Shown here in pieces: positions 9,248 to 16,792 of a DNA stretch of 64,000 nt. Made by a program: the position numbers and the translations under genes. Source of the stretch: Bradyrhizobium sp. CB1015 (GTDB lineage: Bacteria > Pseudomonadota > Alphaproteobacteria > Rhizobiales > Xanthobacteraceae); NCBI RefSeq assembly GCF_025200925.1, contig NZ_CP104174.1, forward strand, positions 7,688,001 through 7,752,000. The letters run 5' to 3'. Within the stretch, counting starts at the first letter, position 1. Every line of letters begins with the position of its first letter. The notes below the pieces were generated by a model. That model searched no databases. It was given only the letters and a program-made list of their open reading frames with translations, and was not told where the DNA came from.

Positions 9248-9790
9248 ATGCCTGACATAAATTTCGCGACTCCTTCCCAAGACGCTGCCGCGCCCCGGCC
9301 GGCCGCAGGCGATGGAGGCAATTTGCGCTGGGATATCATCGAGCTGCTGTTCTTCGCCTATCGCGATTTCGTCGGCGATCCCGACCAGGAGCTGGAGGCC
9401 TTCGGCTTCGGCCGGGCCCATCACCGGGTCATGCACTTCGTCTACCGATATCCTGGGCTGAAGGTCGCCGACCTGCTCGACGTCCTGCGCATTACAAAAC
9501 AGTCGCTCGGCCGGGTGCTGAAGCAGCTCCTGGACGAGGGCTATATCTTGCAGAAGACCGGCGACAATGACCGCCGCCAGCGCCTGCTCTACGCGACGCC
9601 GAAGGGCGAGGCGCTGGTGCAGAAGCTCGCCGGCCTGCAGACCACGCGAATCACCAGGGCGCTCGCCGAGATGGCGCCGCAGGATGCCGAGACGGTCAAG
9701 CGCTTCCTGCGCGCGATGATCGACCGCGACGATCCGGACAAGGTGCTCGAGACGATCTTCGCTTCCGTCAACCAAGACGCCAAGGAGTGA
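9248..9790 (+). CDS. MarR-family transcriptional regulator
   Basis: A 180-residue winged-helix regulator. The N-terminal 25 residues are Ala/Pro-rich. The wHTH domain includes PGLKVADLLDVLRITKQSLG (recognition region) and LLDEGYILQKTGDNDRRQR (the wing with the family DxRxxR motif). ATG 9248 was chosen; an upstream in-frame GTG at 9203 exists. The stop overlaps the next gene start (GTGA at 9787-9790), so it is translationally coupled to the response regulator and histidine kinase, suggesting a three-gene operon controlled together. The ligand is unknown. Confidence 0.9.
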   Translation: MPDINFATPSQDAAAPRPAAGDGGNLRWDIIELLFFAYRDFVGDPDQELEAFGFGRAHHRVMHFVYRYPGLKVADLLDVLRITKQSLGRVLKQLLDEGYILQKTGDNDRRQRLLYATPKGEALVQKLAGLQTTRITRALAEMAPQDAETVKRFLRAMIDRDDPDKVLETIFASVNQDAKE

Positions 9791-10518
9791 CCGTGCCGCT
9801 CGCTGCCACGCTCGCCCGCCCGCCGGTGCAACCGGCCGACGATGCCCCGCATCTGCTGCTGGTCGATGACGACCGCCGCATCCGCGACCTGCTCTCGCGC
9901 TTTCTTGCGAGTGAAGGCTACCGCGTCACCACCGCGGCGAGCGCCGGCGATGCGCGCTCGAAGCTCATGGGCCTGCATTTCGATCTCCTGATCCTCGACG
10001 TCATGATGCCCGGCGAGACCGGCTTCGACCTCGCCCGCTTCATTCGCACCTCGTCCTCGGTGCCGATCGTGATGCTGACGGCGCGCCACGAGGCGGAAGC
10101 TCGCATCGAGGGCTTGCAGATCGGCGCCGACGATTACGTGGCAAAGCCGTTCGAGCCGCGCGAGCTGGCGCTGCGCATCAACAACATTCTCAAGCGCGCC
10201 GCACCACCGCCGCAGGCCACGGCCGTCGAGAAGGTCGCGTTCGGCCCCTATGTCTACCATCTCGAACGTGGCGAATTGCGCCAGGGCGAGGAGGTCATCC
10301 ACCTCACCGACCGCGAGCGCGAGATGCTGCGGATTCTCGCGGAGACCCCGGGCGAGACGGTGCCGCGCAGCGCGCTGACCGGCAATGGCAGCGTCAACGA
10401 GCGCGCCGTCGACGTGCAGATCAACCGCCTCCGGCGCAAGATCGAGACCGATCCTGCCAATCCGCTGTTCCTGCAGGCGGTGCGCGGCATCGGCTACCGC
10501 CTGGTGGCCTCGCCATAA
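9787..10518 (+). CDS. OmpR-family DNA-binding response regulator
   Basis: The 243-residue protein has an N-terminal extension of about 20 residues, a receiver domain with acidic pocket VDDD (27-29), a phospho-acceptor Asp near residue 71 (LILDVMMPG) and Lys in VAKPF, followed by an OmpR-type winged helix with LTDREREMLRIL and a C-terminal GIGYRLV. It starts with GTG overlapping the marR stop. The kinase follows after 18 bases, so the two form a two-component pair. Its input signal and target genes are not evident. Similar marR-regulator-kinase trios near ilvE appear to be usual in Bradyrhizobium. Confidence 0.94.
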   Translation: MTVPLAATLARPPVQPADDAPHLLLVDDDRRIRDLLSRFLASEGYRVTTAASAGDARSKLMGLHFDLLILDVMMPGETGFDLARFIRTSSSVPIVMLTARHEAEARIEGLQIGADDYVAKPFEPRELALRINNILKRAAPPPQATAVEKVAFGPYVYHLERGELRQGEEVIHLTDREREMLRILAETPGETVPRSALTGNGSVNERAVDVQINRLRRKIETDPANPLFLQAVRGIGYRLVASP

Positions 10519-10536
10519 ATCAGTGAAGCGCGCGAG

Positions 10537-11925
10537 ATGAGCACGATCGATACCGGCCTGACGCTTCTGAAGAGCGCCGCCGGCCGCGTCTCCGCCGCCA
10601 ATGGCTGGATGGGCAACGCGTTCAAGGGCTGGATGCCGACCGGCCTCTACGCCCGCGCGCTCCTCATCATGATCGTGCCGATGGTGGTGCTGCAATCGGT
10701 CGTCGCCTTCGTGTTCATGGAGCGGCACTGGAACACGGTGACGCGCCGCCTGTCGGCCGCGGTGGTGCAGGACATCGCTGCGCTGATCGACGTCTACAAG
10801 GGCTATCCGCAGGATAAGGACCGCAACGAGATCCGCCGCATCGCGCAGCAGCGGCTCGGCCTCGTCGTCGATTTCCTGCCCGCCGGCGACATGCCGCCGC
10901 CGGGACCAAAACCGTTCTTCTCGCTGCTCGACCAGACGCTGTCGGTGCAGCTCGGCCGCCAGATCGGCCGCTCGTTCTGGATCGACACGGTCGGCCGCTC
11001 CAATCTGGTCGAGATCCGCATCCAGCTCGACGATGCCGTGATGCGCGTGTTCGCGCAGCGCAGCGCCGCCTATGCCTCGAACTCGGAAATCTTCCTGTTC
11101 TGGATGGTCGGCACGTCCTCGATCCTGTTGATCGTCGCGGTGCTGTTCCTGCGCAACCAGATCAAGCCGATCCTGCGCCTCGCCGATGCCGCCGAGAGTT
11201 TCGGCAAGGGCCGCGAGGCCCCGAATTTCCGCCCGCGCGGCGCGCGCGAGGTGCGGCGCGCGGCGGTCGCCTTCCTGGAGATGAAGTCGCGCATCGAGCG
11301 CACGATGGAGCAGCGCACCGCGATGCTCGCCGGCGTCAGCCACGATCTGCGCACCATCCTGACCCGCTTCAAGCTCGAGCTGGCGCTGATCGGCGACAGC
11401 CCCGAGCTCGAGGGCATGCGCAAGGACGTCGACGAGATGTCGATGATGCTGGAGGATTACCTCGCGTTTGCCCGCGGCGATTCCGGCGAGCAGTCGCAGC
11501 CGACCGACATGGCGCAGGCGCTCGAGGAGCTGCGCAGCGATGCCGAGCGCCACGGCCATACCGCGACCGTCGCGTTCAACGGCCTGCCCGTGGTGACGGT
11601 GAAGCCGGCCTCGTTCAAGCGCTGCCTCGCCAACCTCGTCACCAACGCAGCGCGCTACGGCAAGAACATCGCCATCACCGGCCAGCGCGATCACCGTTAT
11701 TTGACCGTCACCGTCGATGACGACGGCCCGGGCATTCCCGCCCACTTGCGCGAAGAGGTGTTCAAGCCGTTCCTGCGGCTGGACAACGCCCGCAACCAGG
11801 ACGAAGGCGGCACCGGCTTGGGGCTTGCGATCGCCCGCGACATCGCCCGCTCGCATGGCGGCGACATTACGCTGGGTGACAGCTCCATGGGGGGATTGAG
11901 GGCGAGCGTAAGGATACCGGTGTAG
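10537..11925 (+). CDS. Sensor histidine kinase (EnvZ-like)
   Basis: A 462-residue inner-membrane kinase. TM1 lies near residues 40-61 (ALLIMIVPMVVLQSVVAFVF), a periplasmic loop of about 120 residues follows, and TM2 lies near 185-205. HAMP follows, then the H-box GVSHDLRTILTR with His269. The ATPase domain has the N box NLVTNAARYG, G1 DDDGPGIP and G2 GGTGLGLAIARDIARSHGG. The H-box has Ile where the common LRTP motif has Pro, which may influence phosphatase/kinase balance. The partner is the regulator immediately upstream. A bidirectional hairpin follows the stop. Confidence 0.94.
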   Translation: MSTIDTGLTLLKSAAGRVSAANGWMGNAFKGWMPTGLYARALLIMIVPMVVLQSVVAFVFMERHWNTVTRRLSAAVVQDIAALIDVYKGYPQDKDRNEIRRIAQQRLGLVVDFLPAGDMPPPGPKPFFSLLDQTLSVQLGRQIGRSFWIDTVGRSNLVEIRIQLDDAVMRVFAQRSAAYASNSEIFLFWMVGTSSILLIVAVLFLRNQIKPILRLADAAESFGKGREAPNFRPRGAREVRRAAVAFLEMKSRIERTMEQRTAMLAGVSHDLRTILTRFKLELALIGDSPELEGMRKDVDEMSMMLEDYLAFARGDSGEQSQPTDMAQALEELRSDAERHGHTATVAFNGLPVVTVKPASFKRCLANLVTNAARYGKNIAITGQRDHRYLTVTVDDDGPGIPAHLREEVFKPFLRLDNARNQDEGGTGLGLAIARDIARSHGGDITLGDSSMGGLRASVRIPV

Positions 11926-11933
11926 GTGCGGCC

Positions 11934-11974
11934 TTCCCTTCTCCCCTTGTGGGACCCTCAAGGGGAGAAGGGAA
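11934..11974. terminator. Perfect 15-bp hairpin between convergent genes (repeat family C)
   Basis: TTCCCTTCTCCCCTT (11934-11948) pairs with AAGGGGAGAAGGGAA (11960-11974) around an 11-base loop. It sits between the kinase gene and the convergent DUF3617 gene, 9 bases after the first stop. There is no T-run, so it may act as a 3' stabiliser or mRNA end rather than a classical intrinsic terminator. Related CTTCTCCCC blocks recur elsewhere. Confidence 0.6.
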
Positions 11975-11981
11975 AGAGCAC

Positions 11982-12512
11982 CTACTTCGGCAGCAGCGCC
12001 TTCAGCTTGTCCATGTCGCGCATGTTCATCTTGAAGCCGCCCGGCATGACGATGTCACCGGGCTTCTGATCCGGCTTGCAGGCTCCGAGCCACCTGGCCT
12101 GCAGCGTCGTTGTGCTGTCGCGCCCGGCCGTGCCGGCGACGCCGCCTTGCGCATGCGAGGTCGTCTTCACCGTGTAGGCCGAGTTGAAATCCCCGGTGAT
12201 CTCGGCATGCGAGGTCGTGCTGACGCCGGCGACGCTGCACTCGGAATCGCTGACATAGCCGGTCGCGGTCTTCTTGATCTCCTGCTTGGCGCAGATCTGC
12301 TTGGCCATCGGGGAGACGTTGTTGCTCATCTCCTTGTCGACGGTTTCGTCGGTGCAGTGCTGCATGGTCATCTCGGGCACGGGCGAGCCTGATGTGACCA
12401 GCTTCATTTCCCAAAGACCGGCCTTGCGCACAGGGAGGTCGTCGGCGCCGGCGCTGCCTGCCGACAGCGCGAGGCAAAGCATCGAGCCGAGCAAAGCGAG
12501 TTTGCGCGTCAT
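11982..12512 (-). CDS. DUF3617 family exported protein
   Basis: A 176-residue protein with a Sec signal peptide (MTRKLALLGSMLCLALSAGS, cleavage after AGA or later). The mature part fits the DUF3617 family: GLWEMKLVTSG, CTDE with a conserved Cys, and further cysteines in ICAKQE, DSECS and GACKPDQ, presumably forming disulfides in the periplasm. The family has no known activity. The gene faces the histidine kinase and precedes no obvious partner. ATG 12512 gives a complete signal peptide. Confidence 0.86.
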   Translation of the reverse strand: MTRKLALLGSMLCLALSAGSAGADDLPVRKAGLWEMKLVTSGSPVPEMTMQHCTDETVDKEMSNNVSPMAKQICAKQEIKKTATGYVSDSECSVAGVSTTSHAEITGDFNSAYTVKTTSHAQGGVAGTAGRDSTTTLQARWLGACKPDQKPGDIVMPGGFKMNMRDMDKLKALLPK

Positions 12513-12557
12513 GTCGGAGGCTCCCGGCTGAGAGAAGTGCGGCCTTGCGACAACGCC

Positions 12558-12857
12558 TCAGTACAGCGTGCGGATCGGCCGATCGGCGGCGCCATAGGGC
12601 ACCCAGCGGCAGGAGAACGAGATGTAACCGCCCTCATAGGCCTGCACGCCCAGGAATTTCACGACCTTGCCGTAGCGCGCGCAATGATCGACCGCGACCT
12701 GTCGCGCATCGACCTGGGTCGCCATCGAATAGGCGATGATGCCGCCGGTGTCGTTGCCCTTGAATGGCGGCACATAGTCGGCGCGCGCCGACTGGCTCGC
12801 CATCAGACCCGAGACAACCAGGCTGGCGAGAAAACCCGCGGCCGCAATGATTCGCAT
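12558..12857 (-). CDS. Small exported hypothetical protein
   Basis: A 99-residue protein with a signal peptide MRIIAAAGFLASLVVSGLM ending near SARA-DYVPP. The mature part has two cysteines (DHCARYGK and SFSCRW) that could pair. I do not recognise a family. ATG 12857 was chosen; GTG 12866 is an alternative three codons earlier. It lies 45 bases upstream of the DUF3617 gene in the same direction and may be co-transcribed with it, which would make two small periplasmic proteins in one unit. Confidence 0.75.
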   Translation of the reverse strand: MRIIAAAGFLASLVVSGLMASQSARADYVPPFKGNDTGGIIAYSMATQVDARQVAVDHCARYGKVVKFLGVQAYEGGYISFSCRWVPYGAADRPIRTLY

Positions 12858-13040
12858 TCCCGTCACTCCAATTGGCTGGCGGCAGTTTACGGTGCCGGGA
12901 CCGGCGTGAAAAGAACCGAACCCCCGTTGGCCGCGCGATCTTGGTCAAGTCCTGGCGAAGTGTTGCCGCGCTGCACTTGACCTCCCCCAACCTTCGCGGC
13001 ACCGTCCGACCTTCGCAAGACCTAGCTGTCCGGATTGACC

Positions 13041-13502
13041 ATGCGCGCCCCCTCCCAGAAATCGCTCCGCTTTGCCGCCGTGCTCGGCCTCATGTTCGGA
13101 GCGCTGTCGCTCGGCGAGGCCAGGGCCGCCAATCCGCTCGAGATGAATTTCTGGCTGAGCGGGCCGCGCTATGACGGCGCCGTGGCCGATTGCGACAGGG
13201 CGCTGCCGACGATCGCCACCCAGTTCTGGGAAAAAGAAAGCTCGTTCTGGAATTCCCCGTTGAAGATCACCGGCTTCTCCGCCGTTCGCGAGGTCGCGTT
13301 CCGTCCCTGGCAGTCCGACAACATTCCGCGCCGTTATTGCACCGCTGATGCCATGCTCACCGACGGCAAGGTGCGCAAGGTGCATTTCTCGCTGGTCGAA
13401 GACGGCGGCTTTGCCGGTTACGGCAACGGCGTCGAATGGTGCGTGGTCGGGCTCGACCGCAACTGGGCCTATAACCCGGCCTGCCGCGCCGCCAGGCCCT
13501 GA
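13041..13502 (+). CDS. Exported hypothetical protein
   Basis: A 153-residue protein. The signal peptide runs about MRAPSQKSLRFAAVLGLMFG to EARA-ANPLE. The mature part carries four cysteines (ADCDRAL, RRYCTAD, EWCVVG, PACRAA) and repeated aromatic residues, suggesting a disulfide-linked periplasmic fold. It is similar in style to small exported proteins common in Bradyrhizobium, but I cannot name a domain. A TTG at 13035 would add two codons. It is followed after 117 bases by the RNase T2 gene in the same direction. Confidence 0.8.
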   Translation: MRAPSQKSLRFAAVLGLMFGALSLGEARAANPLEMNFWLSGPRYDGAVADCDRALPTIATQFWEKESSFWNSPLKITGFSAVREVAFRPWQSDNIPRRYCTADAMLTDGKVRKVHFSLVEDGGFAGYGNGVEWCVVGLDRNWAYNPACRAARP

Positions 13503-13619
13503 CCCGCAGCGGCTGATTCGGGCTGATCAGCCGGCCGACGACTGTCGCCCCAATTTTGTTCTTGAAATGTTCCCATCGCCTGCTAGGCTGTGTGCACAGT
13601 CTAGTTGAGGGGCGTCGCC

Positions 13620-14312
13620 ATGTTTCACTCCAGATTGCGTTCGTTGTCCCGTCTGATGATCTCGCTGACCCTCGCTGCGGGGTTGGTCACCCTCGCCGGC
13701 GGTGCGAAGGCGCAGGACAAGCGGCAGAACGCACCCGGCGAGTTCGATTTCTATGTGCTGTCGCTGTCGTGGTCGCCCTCGTTCTGCGAGGAAGCAGCCG
13801 AACGCGGCGGCCGGTCCCAGATGCAATGCGGCGGACGGCCTTACGCCTTCGTGGTGCATGGGCTGTGGCCGCAATACGAGAACGGTTTTCCGGAATATTG
13901 CCAGCGGCCGGCACCGCGGCTGAGCCGCAACATCGTCTCCTCGATGCTCGACCTGATGCCGGCGCCGGGCCTGATCTTCAACGAGTGGGACAAGCACGGC
14001 ACCTGTTCCGGCCTCGAGGGCCGCAGCTATTTCGAGATGATCCGCAAGGCGCGCGCCGCAATCAAGATTCCGGCCGAGTATCTCGATCTGTCGCAGGCCA
14101 AGACCGTCGCGCCGGCGGAGGTCGAGGAAGCCTTCATCAAGGCCAATCCAGGTCTCAGCAATGCCGCCGTCTCGGTCACCTGCAACCGGACACGGCTGTC
14201 CGAGGTCCGCATCTGCCTCAGCAAGGACCTGCAATTCCGCGCCTGCGACGAGATCGAGCGCCGCGCCTGCCGCCGCGACCAGGTGACGATGCCGCCGATC
14301 AGGGGCGGGTAG
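13620..14312 (+). CDS. Ribonuclease T2 family protein, exported
   Basis: A 230-residue protein with a signal peptide (MFHSRLRSLSRLMISLTLAA, cleavage near AKAQDK). It shows both RNase T2 active-site blocks: CAS I as VVHGLWPQY with its His, and CAS II as EWDKHGTCSG with Glu, Lys and His. Cysteines in SFCEEA, QCGG, EYCQRP and GTCSG fit family disulfides. These enzymes cleave RNA through a 2',3'-cyclic intermediate with little base preference and act in the periplasm. ATG 13620 was chosen over a GTG-type start at 13605 because it directly begins the signal peptide. Confidence 0.93.
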   Translation: MFHSRLRSLSRLMISLTLAAGLVTLAGGAKAQDKRQNAPGEFDFYVLSLSWSPSFCEEAAERGGRSQMQCGGRPYAFVVHGLWPQYENGFPEYCQRPAPRLSRNIVSSMLDLMPAPGLIFNEWDKHGTCSGLEGRSYFEMIRKARAAIKIPAEYLDLSQAKTVAPAEVEEAFIKANPGLSNAAVSVTCNRTRLSEVRICLSKDLQFRACDEIERRACRRDQVTMPPIRGG

Positions 14313-14324
14313 GCACGCTTTCGT

Positions 14325-14458
14325 GCCCCGGATGCAGCGCAAATGCGCCGCGAACAGCGGCGTGGTGCACTGCTGATCCGGGGTCCATCACGCAAGAAGT
14401 TGCTGGGTCCCGGCTCAGCGGCGCAGCGTTACACGCTGCACCGCGTCCGGGACACGTG
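14325..14458. repeat. Intergenic palindromic repeat
   Basis: TGCCCCGGATGCAGCGC at the left and GCGTCCGGGACACG at the right flank inner blocks CTGATCCGGGGTCCAT and GGGTCCCGGCTCAGCGG. The same plan occurs at 26578-26702. It fills most of the gap between RNase T2 and rlmJ. Confidence 0.65.
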
Positions 14459-14504
14459 ATCGTGGCTCTTTGCTCAAGCCATCACGTGGCGTAGTGCTCT
14501 TGCC

Positions 14505-15365
14505 ATGAACTACCGCCACGCCTTCCACGCCGGCAGCTTCGCCGATGTCATCAAGCACATCGTGCTGGCGCGCATCCTCACTTATCTGCAGGACAAGCCG
14601 GCAGCGTTCCGCGTCATCGACACCCATGCCGGTGCCGGCCTCTACGATCTCGACAGCGACGAGTCGCGCCGCGGCGGCGAATGGCTGACCGGCATTGCGC
14701 GGCTGCTGCAGGCGCGCCTGTCGAACGAGAGCGCGGCGCTGATGAAGCCCTATCTCGACATCGTCCGCGCCTTCAATCCGAAGGGCGAGCTTAAGGTCTA
14801 TCCGGGCTCGCCGCTGATCGCGCGCGGCCTGCTCAGGCCGCAGGACCGGCTCGTCGCCTGCGAGCTCGAGCCGAAGGCACGGAAAGCGCTAATCGATGCG
14901 CTGCGTCGCGACGAGCAGGCCCGCGTGGTCGATCTCGACGGTTGGGTGGCGCTACCGGCCTTCGTGCCGCCGAAGGAGCGGCGCGGCCTTGTGCTGATCG
15001 ATCCGCCCTTCGAGGCCAAGGACGAGTTCGAGCGACTCGGCGAAGTCTTCTCGGCGGCGTTCGCGAAATGGCCGACCGGTATCTACGTAATCTGGTATCC
15101 CGCCAAGAACCGGCGGGCCACCGACACGCTGGCGCAAACGGTGGCGCGGCTCGCAGCTGCAGCAAAGCCGCCCGGAAAATGCCTGCGCCTCGAATTCAGC
15201 GTCGCGCCGCAAGCCGACAGTGGCGCCCTCACCTCCACCGGGCTCCTGATCGTCAACCCGCCCTATACGCTGCACGGCGAGCTCAAGACCATTCTGCCGG
15301 AGCTGGAAATACCGCTCGGCCAGGGCGGGGCTGCCAGATTCCGACTGGAGGTGCCCAAGCCTTAA
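14505..15365 (+). CDS. rlmJ: 23S rRNA (adenine-2030-N6)-methyltransferase
   Basis: A 286-residue SAM-dependent methyltransferase that modifies A2030 of 23S rRNA in E. coli. The family start MNYRHAFHAGSFADV is exact. The SAM-binding motif is VIDTHAGAGLYDL near residue 45, and the catalytic motif IDPPFEAKDEF near 164. The gene stands alone between repeats. The start ATG 14505 is certain, because the first 10 residues are part of the conserved family N-terminus. Identification is secure. Confidence 0.95.
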   Translation: MNYRHAFHAGSFADVIKHIVLARILTYLQDKPAAFRVIDTHAGAGLYDLDSDESRRGGEWLTGIARLLQARLSNESAALMKPYLDIVRAFNPKGELKVYPGSPLIARGLLRPQDRLVACELEPKARKALIDALRRDEQARVVDLDGWVALPAFVPPKERRGLVLIDPPFEAKDEFERLGEVFSAAFAKWPTGIYVIWYPAKNRRATDTLAQTVARLAAAAKPPGKCLRLEFSVAPQADSGALTSTGLLIVNPPYTLHGELKTILPELEIPLGQGGAARFRLEVPKP

Positions 15366-15631
15366 CGCCAGGCCGTAACACTCCGGCATTCTTGGGAAAA
15401 ATATGCAGGACCGGTAGTCAATCTGCAGAGAACCGTATTATGCTATTTCTGTGACTGGCTTTACGTTCCGCTTCCGCGAATGGTTGCGGCGGAGTGAAGG
15501 CCCTAAGAAAGATCCCGCCGGACCGATCAGGTTCGTCCAAGGGATGGCCAGCTCCCGGGCTCCGTAAGGCCCGGTCATGTCGCGACGTGAGTCTGCGTCG
15601 CGGCGGAGGAGCAATGAGGGGGAGTTTCCCG
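15366..15631 (+). promoter_or_regulatory. Long leader/promoter region of the cold-shock gene
   Basis: 266 bases without a believable gene. It includes several short G/C-rich hairpin-forming stretches (for example CCGGGCTCCGTAAGGCCCGG near 15558) and a GGGGGAG ribosome-binding site at 15609-15625. Long structured 5' leaders are usual for cspA-type mRNAs, so part of this region probably belongs to the mRNA. Transcript start is not visible. Confidence 0.4.
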
Positions 15632-15847
15632 ATGGCCATGACGGGAACGGTCAAGTTCTTCAACGGCGAGCGCGGCTACGGCTTCATCAAGCCTGACGAC
15701 GGCGGTCGCGATGTCTTCGTTCACATCACCGCTGTGGAGCGGGCGGGACTGAAGGACCTTGCCGAAGGACAGCGTATTACTTTCGAAGTCGAACCGGACA
15801 AGAAGGGGAAGGGACCGAAGGCGGTCAATCTGGTGATCCTCTCCTAG
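15632..15847 (+). CDS. Cold-shock domain protein (CspA family)
   Basis: A 71-residue single cold-shock domain. RNP1-like GERGYGFIKPDDG and RNP2-like DVFVHITAV are both present. Such proteins bind single-stranded RNA or DNA and act as RNA chaperones. The frame continues upstream to 15494, but ATG 15632 (or 15638) has the Shine-Dalgarno stretch and gives MAMTGTVKFFNGERG, the normal start. It is slightly divergent in that the usual KSFGFI block reads RGYGFI. It converges on an outer-membrane protein gene with a terminator between them. Confidence 0.95.
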   Translation: MAMTGTVKFFNGERGYGFIKPDDGGRDVFVHITAVERAGLKDLAEGQRITFEVEPDKKGKGPKAVNLVILS

Positions 15848-15859
15848 CGAGCCTGGCGC

Positions 15860-15888
15860 AAAAAAATCCCGGCCGCGAGCGGCCGGGA
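15860..15888 (-). terminator. Intrinsic terminator for the outer-membrane protein gene
   Basis: TCCCGGCCGC-GAGC-GGCCGGGA (15867-15888) forms a near-perfect hairpin. On the minus strand it is followed by seven T (complement of A at 15860-15866). It lies about 30 bases past the stop of the minus-strand porin-like gene. On the plus strand no T-run follows, so it serves mainly the minus strand. Confidence 0.9.
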
Positions 15889-15917
15889 GGCTGGTCCGGT
15901 ATTTTCTTCTTTGGATG

Positions 15918-16541
15918 TCAGAAGCGATAGTTCACGCCTGCGCGGACAACGCTGGCGCTATAGCCGTTTGATACGCCCGTAATTGCGAACTGGCTGGTCG
16001 ACAGATCGATATAGAGATATTCGAGCTTGGCGCTCCAGTTCGGCGCGAGGCCGACTTCCGCACCGGCACCGATGGTCCAGCCGGCGGTGGTGTGCGACTC
16101 CGTCCAGCCGAAGGTCTGCGCCCGCAGCTCGCCGAAGGCGAGACCGGCGGTGCCGTAGAACAGCACGTTGCTGAACGCATAGCCGGCGCGGCCGCGCAGG
16201 GTGCCGAACCATGGATTGGAGAATTTCCACGGCGCAAAGGTGTCGTCGGCGCCGGCGGCCTGGATGTCGCCCTCGACACCGAACACCCACGGGCCGTTCT
16301 GGAAATTGTAGCCGGCCTGCACACCGCCGACGAAGCCGGACGGCTTGGTGGGGTTGTTGTCGACCGAGCCCCATTGATAGCCGATGTTGCCGCCGAGATA
16401 GGGACCTGCCCAGCTATAGGCATTGAGCGGCTGAGTGACGGTATAGGGCGCACGCTGCCCGTAATTGAGATCGGCGGCCTCTGCCGAAGCTGTCCAGCCG
16501 GCTGCAACCAACGCGGCTGCGCCCACAACGAGCCTCTTCAT
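15918..16541 (-). CDS. Outer-membrane beta-barrel protein (Omp25/Omp31-like)
   Basis: A 207-residue protein with a signal peptide MKRLVVGAAALVAAGWTASAEA and a mature start ADLNY. The remainder has the alternating aromatic beta-strand pattern of the eight-stranded porin-like family: WAGPYLGGNIGYQWG, FVGGVQAGYNFQ, GVEGDIQ, GRAGYAFSNVLFYGTAG, and a C-terminal VVRAGVNYRF ending in Phe, the usual outer-membrane signal. The role is probably structural. ATG 16541 was preferred to GTG 16544. An intrinsic terminator follows. Confidence 0.93.
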   Translation of the reverse strand: MKRLVVGAAALVAAGWTASAEAADLNYGQRAPYTVTQPLNAYSWAGPYLGGNIGYQWGSVDNNPTKPSGFVGGVQAGYNFQNGPWVFGVEGDIQAAGADDTFAPWKFSNPWFGTLRGRAGYAFSNVLFYGTAGLAFGELRAQTFGWTESHTTAGWTIGAGAEVGLAPNWSAKLEYLYIDLSTSQFAITGVSNGYSASVVRAGVNYRF

Positions 16542-16664
16542 CACTCACTCCAACGCAACTGTCGCAACCCGGGCGATGCCCGCGCCGCCGCGCGAGCAAA
16601 ACCGCATGGTTACGGAACCAAGAACTTTTCGCGTAGGATTTATCGAGAGTTTTAAGTTAAAGGG

Positions 16665-16695
16665 CTGTTAAGTCGGGTTACCGCCCGCTTAACAG
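16665..16695. promoter_or_regulatory. Palindrome in the omp/uvrC intergenic region
   Basis: CTGTTAAG (16665-16672) and CTTAACAG (16688-16695) are perfect complements, with CGGG/CCCG inside. It lies between divergently read omp and uvrC, so it could be an operator for either gene, or a hairpin. No named regulator motif is recognised. Confidence 0.4.
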
Positions 16696-16792
16696 ACTTA
16701 AGGAAGCGTTACCGGGAACTGGCCGCCATCCTTCCGTGCGTGCGGCATGGCCGGAACTTCAAATCGGCACCCCCAGCGCCTAAATTCGCCCC

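Noticed and set aside
9589..11961. 790-codon minus-strand frame over the two-component genes
   Set aside because: Antisense of high-GC coding DNA, His/Arg/Asp-rich, no domain. The plus strand carries complete receiver and kinase motifs.
15868..15887. Terminator for the cold-shock gene on the plus strand
   Set aside because: The hairpin has no T-run on the plus strand; the seven T follow on the minus strand, so it belongs to the outer-membrane gene.
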